Below are positions 33,985 to 42,039 of a stretch of DNA of 43,501 bases, piece after piece; position 1 is the first letter of the stretch, and each line of letters starts with the position of its first letter. The DNA is from Synergistaceae bacterium (GTDB taxonomy: Bacteria; Synergistota; Synergistia; Synergistales; Aminobacteriaceae), in NCBI GenBank assembly GCA_018436785.1, contig JAHDKR010000063.1:1-43501 (forward strand), read 5' to 3'. Under the pieces are notes generated by a model. That model was given only the letters and a program-made list of their open reading frames with translations. It was not told the origin of the DNA and did not search any database. The translations under genes were made by a program, and so were the position numbers.

Positions 33985-34758
33985 ATGAGAAAAACAACCA
34001 ATACCGTTGCGCTTGCGCTCGCACTGCTCTTCTTTGCGATCTCCGCCTTCGCGGAGCAGCCAACCAGGGAGTTCAAGGGAAGCTTCGAACCTGCGAATAA
34101 CGGAGAACGCCTGCTCTCCTTGCTGGTTTCGCTGACCGACCCTGAATCAATGGAGCTTCGCATGGACCAGCAGCCGGACAACGACGGGAATATACGCGAC
34201 TTTTCCATCTTCATCAAGGGGGCTTCCATCGGGGGGTTCCGGGTGGAGAAGATCGCGATCGAGTCCTCCTTCCTGGAGCTCAACCGACCGTCGGAGTGGC
34301 GGACTGGGGAGCGGGATTCGCTCAAGGTCAGAAACGTCCTTCGCAGCAATGTGGAACTCGTCGCGCTTGAAAAGGATATCAACGCTGCCCTGACCTCCTA
34401 TGCGGGTGGCGACTGGAGGCGCATCTCCGTCGATCTGAAGAGGGGGATTGTCAGCGCACGCGGGAACTACCGCTCTGGCTCCCTGGACATCCTTGCAGAG
34501 GTGTCCACGAAGCTGGAAATCCGGCAGGGGAAGCAGATCTGGCTGAAGGATACCGCGATCAAGATCAACCACGACGACCAGACGGACGTCATCCAGAAAG
34601 AGCTGGAGAAGATTCAGCCCGTTGTCGATATCGGGCAGTTCCCCTTTCCTGTGACGCTTGCCGTGCTCAACGTGGACGAACAGAAGCTCGTCTTCTCGAC
34701 GAGAACGCTTCCCAAGCCGGTCAAAGGGATCTTCTACCGCTACGTCCGGGGCTCCTGA
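33985..34758 (+). CDS. Secreted DUF2993 (LmeA-like) protein
   Basis: A 257-residue protein with a signal peptide (1-23, ending SAFA). The mature part resembles DUF2993/LmeA-like proteins: a repeated beta-rich layout with INAALTSY, the block ISVDLKRGIVSARGNYRSGSLDILAEVSTKLEIRQGKQIWLKDTAIKIN and a C-terminal PFPVTLAVLNVDEQKLVFSTR segment. Related proteins bind lipids in the cell envelope; here that is only an analogy. The ATG follows AAGGAGGAAAAATC. It is monocistronic. Its last 19 bases overlap the end of truD on the other strand. The 262-base gap before it holds only AT-rich stretches and a weak TAGTAT. Confidence 0.75.
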   Translation: MRKTTNTVALALALLFFAISAFAEQPTREFKGSFEPANNGERLLSLLVSLTDPESMELRMDQQPDNDGNIRDFSIFIKGASIGGFRVEKIAIESSFLELNRPSEWRTGERDSLKVRNVLRSNVELVALEKDINAALTSYAGGDWRRISVDLKRGIVSARGNYRSGSLDILAEVSTKLEIRQGKQIWLKDTAIKINHDDQTDVIQKELEKIQPVVDIGQFPFPVTLAVLNVDEQKLVFSTRTLPKPVKGIFYRYVRGS

Positions 34759-35924
34759 ACCCCTCCCTCTTCGGCGCTCTTGAGCATCATCGTCGCATAA
34801 CTTCCGCGCGGGAGGAAGAAGTCGACGCGAAGCGCGGTTTTTCCCGGGAAGAGGGCATCCTCTTCCCTTTTCCATGTCATGTTCTCCGGTAGTACGGCGC
34901 AGGCGCGCGGGAAGGAGGAGAAGTACGCCTGCTCGACCTCTTTCAGCCGGAATTTCGAGAGACGGACGCCCCGTTCGAAAAGCACCGCGGAGAAAACATC
35001 GCCGAGGTCGGAGGGAAGCTGCGGCATATCCGGCGCCGCCGTGTGCATCGGCTCGGTAAGCAGGCGCGAAAGAAGCGATTCATCAAGCATGCGGTACTGA
35101 AGGAGTTCGCCGGTTTTCACCGGCACAGGAAAGAGCTCGCCCGGCTGCTTCGAAAGGAAGCGGCAGAGCGTCTCGTTCCACAAAAAGCTCTGATAGGCCG
35201 AGTAGTAGAGCCCCATCTCCTGCGCGGGTATGAGCTTGAGACAGGCTCTGTACCCGCTCTCCCCCTTGCGGCGGAGGATGTCGAGCATCTGCTTCAGAAG
35301 CGGTTCGGGACAGAGCGGGACCATCTCCTCCCACTTTCCCCAGAGAGCGGCGAGCTGTGCCTTTCTCTTTTTGAGCGGCAGGGGCGCGTCGGGATGCCGG
35401 AAGGAGAAGTACTTCCTGAGGGCGGGTCCGAAGCGCCGTTTTACCAGCATCTCGGCGAAAAACTCCCCCTTCTCTCCCACGTTGCCGAAGCGTTGGTCGT
35501 CGAAGTAGTTGGCGAAGCCGCGCGCGGCGATCCGCTCCAGCCGCGCCTCGCACGCCCCGGCCTCGGCGGCTGTCATGTCGCGGAGCGCAGCGGAGAAGCG
35601 GTTGCCTTTCAGCACGGACGGCGCCAGGTGCGCCGTGGAGTACCCCGCAAAGCGAATGACGAACCCCTTTCCCTCATACGCAAGATCGTACTTCAACGGC
35701 ACGGAAACGTGCTGGAGCGTGTGCGCGTGCCGGTCTTTCTTCCCTACCGAGCGGATCTCGGCGAGCGGGACGCCGCAGGCCTTCGCCGCTTCCTGAATTG
35801 CATCGGCGGTGTTCCACCCCTCCTTCTCCAGCAGGAAGACGCGGAACGGCGCCTCCTTCTTCGCCGGAGCAAAGTGAAGTACCTCTTCCACACGAAAATC
35901 GTCGGGAGCTGTCTTGATTCGCAT
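34740..35924 (-). CDS. truD: tRNA pseudouridine(13) synthase TruD
   Basis: A 394-residue cytoplasmic enzyme that makes pseudouridine at position 13 of tRNA. Motifs are FRVEEVLHF at the start, the catalytic D64 in SVGKKDRHAHTLQ, FANYFDDQRFGNVGEKGEFFAEMLVKRRF (about 137-165) and the later LLYYSAYQSFLWN-type motif. The TRUD insertion domain is present between them. It is the last of a minus-strand series, 24 bases after the FAD dehydrogenase stop. The C-terminus overlaps the convergent DUF2993 gene by 19 bases. Confidence 0.92.
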   Translation of the reverse strand: MRIKTAPDDFRVEEVLHFAPAKKEAPFRVFLLEKEGWNTADAIQEAAKACGVPLAEIRSVGKKDRHAHTLQHVSVPLKYDLAYEGKGFVIRFAGYSTAHLAPSVLKGNRFSAALRDMTAAEAGACEARLERIAARGFANYFDDQRFGNVGEKGEFFAEMLVKRRFGPALRKYFSFRHPDAPLPLKKRKAQLAALWGKWEEMVPLCPEPLLKQMLDILRRKGESGYRACLKLIPAQEMGLYYSAYQSFLWNETLCRFLSKQPGELFPVPVKTGELLQYRMLDESLLSRLLTEPMHTAAPDMPQLPSDLGDVFSAVLFERGVRLSKFRLKEVEQAYFSSFPRACAVLPENMTWKREEDALFPGKTALRVDFFLPRGSYATMMLKSAEEGGVQEPRT

Positions 35925-35948
35925 CTGTCTTCTCCTCTGCTGCGGGCG

Positions 35949-37325
35949 CTAAGCCAGCGCGCCGCGCGCGGCGACGACGCCGCTGGCCGCGGCCTGTATG
36001 ATTCCCCGGCTGACGCCCGCGCCGTCGCCGGCCATGAAGAGGCGTTCGATGACCGGCACCTCCAGGTTCTTCCGAAGCTCCAGCCGTAAAGAGTACAGTT
36101 TGATCTCCACCCCGTAGAGCAGCGTGTCGTTCTGGTTCACGCCGGGCATGATGGAGTTGAGACCGTCGAGGAATTCCACGACGTCGGTCAGATAGCGGTG
36201 CGGCAGCACAAGGCTGAGGTCGCCGGGCTGTGCGTTCGCGGTCGGGGCGATCATCCCCCGGTCGATGCGCGACTGGGTGGAACGCCGTCCGTCCCGGAGA
36301 TCGCCGAGCCGCTGCACCAGAATTCCGCCTCCGGCGAGCATGTTCGCTAGTTTTGCGACGTGCGTGGCGTACCCTATAGGGTCGTTGAACGGCTGCGTGA
36401 AGTTCTTCGTCACCAAAATGGCGAAGTTCGTGTTCCTGGACTTTACGTTCTTCAGGCTGTGGCCGTTCACAGTGACGAGATCGTGCGCCTGGTTGTATTC
36501 GTAGACGACGAATCCCGACGGATTCATGCAGAAGGTGCGGCAGCGGTCGTCGAAGGTCGGCGTGTTGTACAGACACTTGATCTCGTAGAAGTGCCGTGTG
36601 AGGTCTTCGCAGACGCTGTCCGGAACTTCCACCCGCACGCCGATATCCACCGGCATAGAGGCTATCGGGATGTTCAGTTTCGCGACAACTCCGGCCAGCC
36701 AGGAAGCCCCCTCCCTTCCAGGGGCGACGATGACGCTCCCGCTCCGGTGGACGGTTCCGTCGGCAAGGACGACGCCGCAGGCGCGTCCGTTCTCTATCAG
36801 CAAATCCTCGACGAAGGTTCCCATCATAATGTCGCACTTCGGCTTCAGCGCCTCGTACATATTGTTGAGCACTTCGCGCGAGGCGTCCGTGCCGATATGG
36901 CGGATCCTCGCGGGCAGAATCTTGATCCCGACGCTGGAGGCCTTCCTGATGGTATCGCGGACGATGTCGCCCGAGGGTTCGTAGGCGTGATTGTCGGCGC
37001 CGTACTCGACGAACACCTTGTCCACTTGCGCAATCATGTCGAGGAGCGCGTCCTCGCCGATGCTCTCCTCAAGATTACCGCCGAAACCGGTGGTCAGCGT
37101 CAGCTTTCCGTCGGATGCCGAACCCGCGCCGCCCCACCCCGAGACGATGCTGCACGAAGAGCAGTTCAAACAGGTCTTGCTCGTCCCTTCGACGATCGGA
37201 CATTTCCGCTCGCGGATCAAGCGCCCCTTGTCGATGATCAGTACTTTTTTTTCATGCCGCACGCATTCCATGGCGGCAAAGATTCCGGCAGGACCGGAAC
37301 CTACTATAATCACGTCGTACATCAT
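35949..37325 (-). CDS. NAD(P)/FAD-dependent dehydrogenase (COG2509-like)
   Basis: A 458-residue flavoprotein. The FAD-binding motif VIIVGSGPAGIFAAME starts at residue 5. Next come a Cys-rich stretch, CLNCSSCSIVSGWGGAGSASDGKL (about 52-75), and the C-terminal second FAD motif ERLFMAGDGAGVSRGIIQAAASGVVAARG. This matches the family of uncharacterised FAD-dependent dehydrogenases. The close Cys set could bind a metal or form a redox disulfide. No substrate is known. The start was set at ATG 37325 because AGGAAG lies eight bases upstream; a GTG at 37334 is too close to that site. The gene is 24 bases upstream of truD. Confidence 0.87.
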   Translation of the reverse strand: MMYDVIIVGSGPAGIFAAMECVRHEKKVLIIDKGRLIRERKCPIVEGTSKTCLNCSSCSIVSGWGGAGSASDGKLTLTTGFGGNLEESIGEDALLDMIAQVDKVFVEYGADNHAYEPSGDIVRDTIRKASSVGIKILPARIRHIGTDASREVLNNMYEALKPKCDIMMGTFVEDLLIENGRACGVVLADGTVHRSGSVIVAPGREGASWLAGVVAKLNIPIASMPVDIGVRVEVPDSVCEDLTRHFYEIKCLYNTPTFDDRCRTFCMNPSGFVVYEYNQAHDLVTVNGHSLKNVKSRNTNFAILVTKNFTQPFNDPIGYATHVAKLANMLAGGGILVQRLGDLRDGRRSTQSRIDRGMIAPTANAQPGDLSLVLPHRYLTDVVEFLDGLNSIMPGVNQNDTLLYGVEIKLYSLRLELRKNLEVPVIERLFMAGDGAGVSRGIIQAAASGVVAARGALA

Positions 37326-37419
37326 GTGACGCACTTCCTTTCATAGCGTCCTTGAAAAAGCGCGCGGTCGTCTCTTTCGCCGTCGGACGCGAGCCGGCTG
37401 TTTATAATAAAAGAAGGCG

Positions 37420-37782
37420 CTACCTTCCGCTTCTGTCGTATTTCGAACTTCCTCTGACATTTTTCCGGAGCTTCCGGAGTATTTCGAGATTCCTCGCAAT
37501 CTCGTCGGCGTTCCCTTCGCCTGCAAACGATTCGACCTGTATCTTTCCCATCTTCACAAGCAGGTTGATCGCCTTCGTATCTATCCCCAGTTCATCGGCA
37601 AGCTGCTGTATCGAGATTTTCCTGTGTCTGCCCGCCTCCGCAGTGTTGTCCCGCAGATAGCCCCATGCGAGCATGTAAATACCCTGCACCTCCTGAGCAC
37701 ACGGAGGACAGAGCGCTACCTGCTTCTCCCCGCCCTCGTCGAACCATGCCTTGCCGCAATACTCGCATACTCTCAACGCCAT
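37420..37782 (-). CDS. Zinc-ribbon plus helix-turn-helix protein, YvyF-like
   Basis: A 120-residue protein. The N-terminus has two CxxC pairs (CEYCGK at 6-11 and CPPC at about 25-28), enough for a zinc ribbon. The middle has a YLRDN motif followed by a helix-turn-helix-like segment ISIQQLADELGIDTKAINLLVKMGKI (about 57-82), and the C-terminus is basic. The same order is seen in YvyF-type flagellar operon proteins of Firmicutes, though no flagellar gene is in this window. The ribosome site GGGAGG overlaps the stop of the upstream kinase gene (gap four bases), so the two are coupled. Function is unknown; RNA or DNA binding is a reasonable guess. Confidence 0.65.
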   Translation of the reverse strand: MALRVCEYCGKAWFDEGGEKQVALCPPCAQEVQGIYMLAWGYLRDNTAEAGRHRKISIQQLADELGIDTKAINLLVKMGKIQVESFAGEGNADEIARNLEILRKLRKNVRGSSKYDRSGR

Positions 37783-37786
37783 AGCG

Positions 37787-38440
37787 TCAGCCTCCCGTCG
37801 TTACCGGCGCCTCCATATCCAATGCTTCCGTCACTTCCTCGATGAAACGCTCCACTCTTTCGGGAGTGTGAATGAACGAAGGATCGCCCAAATCCAGAGT
37901 TATGCAGCGCGTCGCCGAGAGTCCTATCTCCGAGCGCACGAAATCGAGGAAAGACGCATACGCGTCGTAGAGCGACCGCCAGTACTCCTCGCCCGCCTCT
38001 ATCTCGTCGGAGCGCCCCCGCATACGGATACGCCGCATGATCTCCTCGAACGGGCAGGAGAGCACAATGATCAGCTTGGGCATGGCCAGATGTTTCAAAA
38101 GCGAATCGTACAGCATCAGGTACGTTCCGAACTGACTGTCCCGGAAATAGCCCAGCTTGTAGTAAAGGGATGCGTATATCTTGTCGCCGAAGACGCTGCG
38201 GTCGAGAATATACTCGTCGGACTCCGACGCGCAGAGATACTGGGCGAACCTCGTCACGAGGAAGTTGAGCTGCATAGGGAAAGCCCAACGCCGTTCCAGG
38301 TGAAAACGGCGCAGCAGATCGTACTGATCCCGGAACTCCTCCGGCATGACGCGCAGTCCAAGCCGCTCGGAGAGGAGATTCACCACCGTCGATTTGCCGC
38401 TTGCCGTCATACCCTCAACAATAATCTGCACCCTGCCCAT
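37787..38440 (-). CDS. Deoxynucleoside kinase family protein
   Basis: A 217-residue P-loop kinase. Walker A is EGMTASGKST (9-18). The DRS motif characteristic of deoxynucleoside kinases is in YILDRSVFGDKIYASLYY (about 77-94), and the lid is RRIRMRGRSDE (about 135-145). The acidic EEFRDQYDLL segment (34-43) matches the substrate-base region. It probably phosphorylates a deoxynucleoside for nucleotide salvage; which base is not clear. The start follows AGGAGGAAGAAT. It is 61 bases after the diguanylate cyclase stop and tightly coupled to the zinc-ribbon gene. Confidence 0.85.
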   Translation of the reverse strand: MGRVQIIVEGMTASGKSTVVNLLSERLGLRVMPEEFRDQYDLLRRFHLERRWAFPMQLNFLVTRFAQYLCASESDEYILDRSVFGDKIYASLYYKLGYFRDSQFGTYLMLYDSLLKHLAMPKLIIVLSCPFEEIMRRIRMRGRSDEIEAGEEYWRSLYDAYASFLDFVRSEIGLSATRCITLDLGDPSFIHTPERVERFIEEVTEALDMEAPVTTGG

Positions 38441-38501
38441 ATTCTTCCTCCTCCGGTTGTATCATCCCCGACGTTTCCGGCGCGAAAAGGGCGACGAAAC
38501 G

Positions 38502-41183
38502 TCAGGGAACGAAGGGCGCGAGGACCGCTTTGTTTCCCCCCGCCTTTTTTGCCTCGGCGAGCGCGTCCTCCGCTCTTTTTACGAATTCATTCATGTCCAT
38601 GCTCCGACGAAACTCGGCGACCCCCATGCTGGAGGAGAGTATTCTATCGGGAAGGAATCTGTAGTTGTAGATCATGTCGCGTATCGCCTCCGCAATCTGG
38701 AAGGCGATACGTCCGCTCATCGGCGTCAGTACGGCGAATTCGTCCCCGCCCCAGCGTCCGATGAAATCAGTGGGACGGATGCGGCTCTTGACGGCGGCGC
38801 AGAAGTCCTTGAGGACTCTGTCGCCGGCTTCCCGCCCGAGTGTTTCGTTCAGCGCGCCGAAGCCGTCCACGTCTATCAGAATGAGCGACATGTTCCCCCT
38901 GTACCGCATCGCCCGTTCGATCTCCGTATTCAGAATACGTTCGAACCCGCTGCGGCTGGGAATCCCGGAGAGCGTGTCTATGGCGGGCTGTTTTCGTTCT
39001 TCAGTCTGCTTCTCGTATGAACTATCACGGAAAACAGAAAGAAGCGCAGGCTCCCCTTCCGTCTCTATCCTCTCGACGGAGACACGCCCGGGAAACACAT
39101 CGCCGGAGGACGACTTCAGCCGCACCTCGAAATTTTCGACAAACGCCGCGTCGTCCAATTCTTTCACCAGCCGCTCTCTCTGCCCCGCTCCGTCGTAGAT
39201 GCCCAGCTCATCCTCGGTACGCCCCAACACTGAGGATTCGGCGAATCCCATTCGGGAGAGGAACGCACGGTTGCAGCTGAGCACGCGCCCCTCCTTCACC
39301 GAGGAGATCAGCAGCATCTCGGGAGAGGAGGAGAACAAGCGCCGGAAGTTGTCCGCATGGGCGCGGCACTCCCGCTCCCGGGCACGGGATTCGGTCAGGT
39401 CGGTCGCTGCGAGTGAAATGGCTGAAAAACCGCCTTCCGAGTCATCAACCGGGGAAAAAGAGAGCGAGAAATAACGCTCGCCAGCCTCCTGCCCCGTCTT
39501 CGAACGCTCCCCGTTCCGGGCTCGTTCGACCGCCACACGGAACGCTTCGCCCTGCACACCTGCGGGCAGAAGATTATGGAGCGCTTCTCCTTCAGCAGGA
39601 AGACGTCCCCAGAGGGTTTCACAAACACGTTCAAACCCCTTGGTCATGACAATCGGAACGCACTCTTCGTCCAGAAGACAGAACAGCGCATCCTCGTTTT
39701 GTGCAAGTATGGAGCGCAGCCGCGCGTCCTGCACACCCTCCTTCGGAAAGAGAGAGGAATCGATAAGCGTTTGCGGTTCCCCCTCAGGAGGCTCCGGGAG
39801 TTCATAGCCGTCGAAGCCGTTCACTGGGAATGCGGCGACGCTTTCCTTTTCTTCAGCTCCCGGGATTTCTTGAATTGCTTCGGACATGCTCTCCTGTTCT
39901 TCGACGACATCCGCATCTTCGCTCGTCGCGACAGGCTCTTCCTCTTCCGGTTCGGCAACTGTTTCGTGGAAGACATAAAGGAGGCTGTCGCGCCCCGCGT
40001 GCAGAATCCTCGACACGGAGGCTCTGCCGGGAACAAGATCGCCGGACGCCGTCCGCATCTCAACCTCAAAATCCTCTACAGAGCCGTTCTCTTCCAGTTC
40101 ATTTACAAGGCGCTCCCGTTGCAGGGCATCTGCATACAGAGCAAAATCCGACTCCGTGCGCCCCAAGATCGCCGTCTCCTCATACCCCATCCATGAGAGA
40201 AACGCGGGAGATCCGCGAAGCAACTTCCCGTCCTCCACGGAGGCGATCAGCATCATCTCCCCGGAGGAGGCAAAAAGACGTTGAAAGCTCTCCGCCTCGG
40301 CGTACCGCTCCCTCTCCAGCCGGCAGAGTTCTGTTCTGTCGGTCAGAAGCAACGAAATTCCGAGCGGCTCCCCTTCCTTGCTGTAGAGCGGAGCGAAGGA
40401 ACAGGAATACACGAGTTCTCCAGCCTCAAAAGCGGTTTCAGCATACTCTCCGGCATGCGCTCTCTCGGCCGCGAGGCGGAACGATTCTCCATGCTCACCG
40501 GAGGGGAGAATCTTCAAAAGCGCTTCATTCTGGTCGGGACTCCTCCCCCAGATACGAACGGAAGCGTTTCTGAAACCCTCCGTCATAAACGTCGGAACAT
40601 ACTCCGTATCCATGGAACAGAAAAGAAGATCTTCTCTTTCCGAGAGCAGCACGTCGACAGAATCGGTCTCCGAGCCTTCCTCCCCGCCCTCCGGGAGTTC
40701 ATACCCCGCCCCCAGGAGCACCGGCGCTCCCTGGTACACGCCGGGGACAAACGCGCAGTCGATTCTCCGCTCCCGTCCGCTCTCCGAACGAACGGCGAAG
40801 TCGAGACGCCCTCCGCGAACGGCGCCGTCGGAACCGGGAGTGAAGAGGCTCTCTACCGATGAAGCATATCCGGACGCTGCATACTCCGAAAGGAGAAATC
40901 GGGGGCGTTCGCGAAGCGCAAATCCGAAAAACTCCTCGCCGCGCCTGTTCATAAAGAGCACTCTCCCCTCGGAGAGGATCAGCAGGATCAGGAGCGGGCT
41001 GTCAAGCAGCGCAAGATAACGCCGTTCAATGTCGCGCAGAACGGCCTCCTCGCGTTTCCAGCGGGTCAACTCTTTTTCCAGCCGAAGGGTCTTTTCGCAG
41101 TACCCCTCCGGACATGTTCCCGCTTGACGCCCCCCGATCTCTCCGACGTTCCTCTCGCGAACAACTCCCAGACTGTCCTTCAT
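38502..41183 (-). CDS. Multi-PAS diguanylate cyclase (GGDEF)
   Basis: An 893-residue, apparently soluble protein. A short coiled coil (about 30-55) is followed by a first PAS-like unit (about 50-160), then a duplicated block (about 183-407 and 495-719), each block carrying two PAS-like modules. A very acidic linker (about 410-475) joins the blocks. The C-terminal GGDEF domain (about 735-890) has an intact active site WGGDEFA at 811-817 and the product-inhibition site RxxD (RPTD) at 803-806, so it should be an active, feedback-controlled cyclic-di-GMP synthase. No EAL domain is present. The start ATG 41183 has a weak GGATGGGG site upstream. The gene is 45 bases after the UPF0316 stop on the same strand. 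Confidence 0.88.
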   Translation of the reverse strand: MKDSLGVVRERNVGEIGGRQAGTCPEGYCEKTLRLEKELTRWKREEAVLRDIERRYLALLDSPLLILLILSEGRVLFMNRRGEEFFGFALRERPRFLLSEYAASGYASSVESLFTPGSDGAVRGGRLDFAVRSESGRERRIDCAFVPGVYQGAPVLLGAGYELPEGGEEGSETDSVDVLLSEREDLLFCSMDTEYVPTFMTEGFRNASVRIWGRSPDQNEALLKILPSGEHGESFRLAAERAHAGEYAETAFEAGELVYSCSFAPLYSKEGEPLGISLLLTDRTELCRLERERYAEAESFQRLFASSGEMMLIASVEDGKLLRGSPAFLSWMGYEETAILGRTESDFALYADALQRERLVNELEENGSVEDFEVEMRTASGDLVPGRASVSRILHAGRDSLLYVFHETVAEPEEEEPVATSEDADVVEEQESMSEAIQEIPGAEEKESVAAFPVNGFDGYELPEPPEGEPQTLIDSSLFPKEGVQDARLRSILAQNEDALFCLLDEECVPIVMTKGFERVCETLWGRLPAEGEALHNLLPAGVQGEAFRVAVERARNGERSKTGQEAGERYFSLSFSPVDDSEGGFSAISLAATDLTESRARERECRAHADNFRRLFSSSPEMLLISSVKEGRVLSCNRAFLSRMGFAESSVLGRTEDELGIYDGAGQRERLVKELDDAAFVENFEVRLKSSSGDVFPGRVSVERIETEGEPALLSVFRDSSYEKQTEERKQPAIDTLSGIPSRSGFERILNTEIERAMRYRGNMSLILIDVDGFGALNETLGREAGDRVLKDFCAAVKSRIRPTDFIGRWGGDEFAVLTPMSGRIAFQIAEAIRDMIYNYRFLPDRILSSSMGVAEFRRSMDMNEFVKRAEDALAEAKKAGGNKAVLAPFVP
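39027..40637 (-). repeat. Internal duplication of a two-PAS block in the diguanylate cyclase
   Basis: Residues 183-407 (40637-39963) and 495-719 (39701-39027) align along their length. Paired landmarks are FMTEGF/VMTKGF, WGRSPDQNEALLKILPSG/WGRLPAEGEALHNLLPAG, FQRLFASSGEMMLIASV/FRRLFSSSPEMLLISSV and ERLVNELEENGSVEDFEV/ERLVKELDDAAFVENFEV. Even the preceding GYELPE (160-165 and 459-464) is repeated. The copies have diverged, so the duplication is not recent. Confidence 0.85.
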
Positions 41184-41228
41184 GAAGCCCCATCCCTTCC
41201 TTCCGTGAACCAGGGGTATGAACCAAAG

Positions 41229-41747
41229 TTACTTGCGTTGAAAACGGAACTGCCCGCCGGAGCACCCCTTGACGTCGCTTATGCAGATGAACCCTTTATT
41301 ATGTGTGTGCGCGACGATGACAGGTACGTCCCTTCTGCGGCAGATTATCTTCACGATGGTGCGGACGCCGTCCCTACCTCGGCCGTAGATCACCGTCGCC
41401 CCGAAACCGTCCGCACGGATATTGTCGATCATCTCTTTCGTCTCGGCCGTTCGGTCCATTATGAGTTCCAGGAAGACATAGGCGTTCATCAGTTTTTCTT
41501 CCAGCAGGGAGCCGATGAAATTTCCCGTGGAAAAACCGGCGCAGTAGACCACCATCTGGATCCAGTTCATTTCTCGTCCGCCCCCGATGATGTGCCCAAG
41601 GGCGGTAAGATAGATCATCACTTCGACAAAGCCGATCATCGCCGCCAGCGCTCTTCTCCCTCTGACGAGGAAGAGAATCCGCACCGTTCCGCAGCTTACG
41701 TCGACAATACGGGCGCAGAAGATAAGAAGAAGTCCGACATAATCCAT
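41229..41747 (-). CDS. UPF0316 membrane protein (DUF5698-DUF2179)
   Basis: A 172-residue protein. Three transmembrane helices (about 3-22, 33-55, 62-85) form the DUF5698 part. A cytoplasmic DUF2179 domain (about 90-165) follows, with the pattern MIDNIRADGFGATVIYGRGRDGVRTIVKIICRRRDVPVI. UPF0316 proteins such as YebE-like members have no established function; DUF2179 domains in some proteins bind nucleotides, which is only suggestive next to a cyclic-di-GMP synthase. The start ATG at 41747 shares one base with the stop of a 43-residue reading frame (TGATG), and AGGAGGG precedes it. Confidence 0.85.
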   Translation of the reverse strand: MDYVGLLLIFCARIVDVSCGTVRILFLVRGRRALAAMIGFVEVMIYLTALGHIIGGGREMNWIQMVVYCAGFSTGNFIGSLLEEKLMNAYVFLELIMDRTAETKEMIDNIRADGFGATVIYGRGRDGVRTIVKIICRRRDVPVIVAHTHNKGFICISDVKGCSGGQFRFQRK

Positions 41748-41878
41748 CAGAGCCCTCCTCCGTACTTGGTCGCCCGGAGCGCCTGCAGAAGAGCTTTCCC
41801 GGCGCCGGTCTTTTCAAAGAGAGGACGAAGAGAGGCGTTTGAAAGAACGCGTCCCTTCCTTCGCAACACTTCAGACAT
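41747..41878 (-). CDS. Small 43-residue reading frame coupled to the UPF0316 gene
   Basis: The ATG at 41878 has a textbook GGAGG site seven bases before it, and the TGA overlaps the next ATG by one base (TGATG), a typical coupling junction. The product is basic (MSEVLRRKGRVL..., with ALLQALRATKYGGGL at the end) and has one possible amphipathic helix. I recognise no family. It may be a real small protein or a leader whose translation sets expression of the UPF0316 gene. Confidence 0.5.
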   Translation of the reverse strand: MSEVLRRKGRVLSNASLRPLFEKTGAGKALLQALRATKYGGGL

Positions 41879-41982
41879 TCCGAAACCTCCTTGCTTCCCG
41901 GTAAAGACACTCAGTGCATGCCGGGACGAGCAATTTTTGATACAACATACCGTTACTATCCTATCATACCTCTCCGGCAGAG

Positions 41983-41988
41983 TATAAT
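41983..41988 (+). promoter_or_regulatory. Possible -10 element of the GAF-GGDEF gene
   Basis: A perfect TATAAT is located 52 bases before the preferred start codon at 42040. No good -35 is seen. If used, transcription would start near 41995, which rules out the in-frame ATG at 41998 as a start with a normal leader. Confidence 0.35.
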
Positions 41989-42039
41989 AAACGGCAAATG
42001 AGCAAAAACGCAATTCTTTCGCGTAAAAGGAGAGACGCT

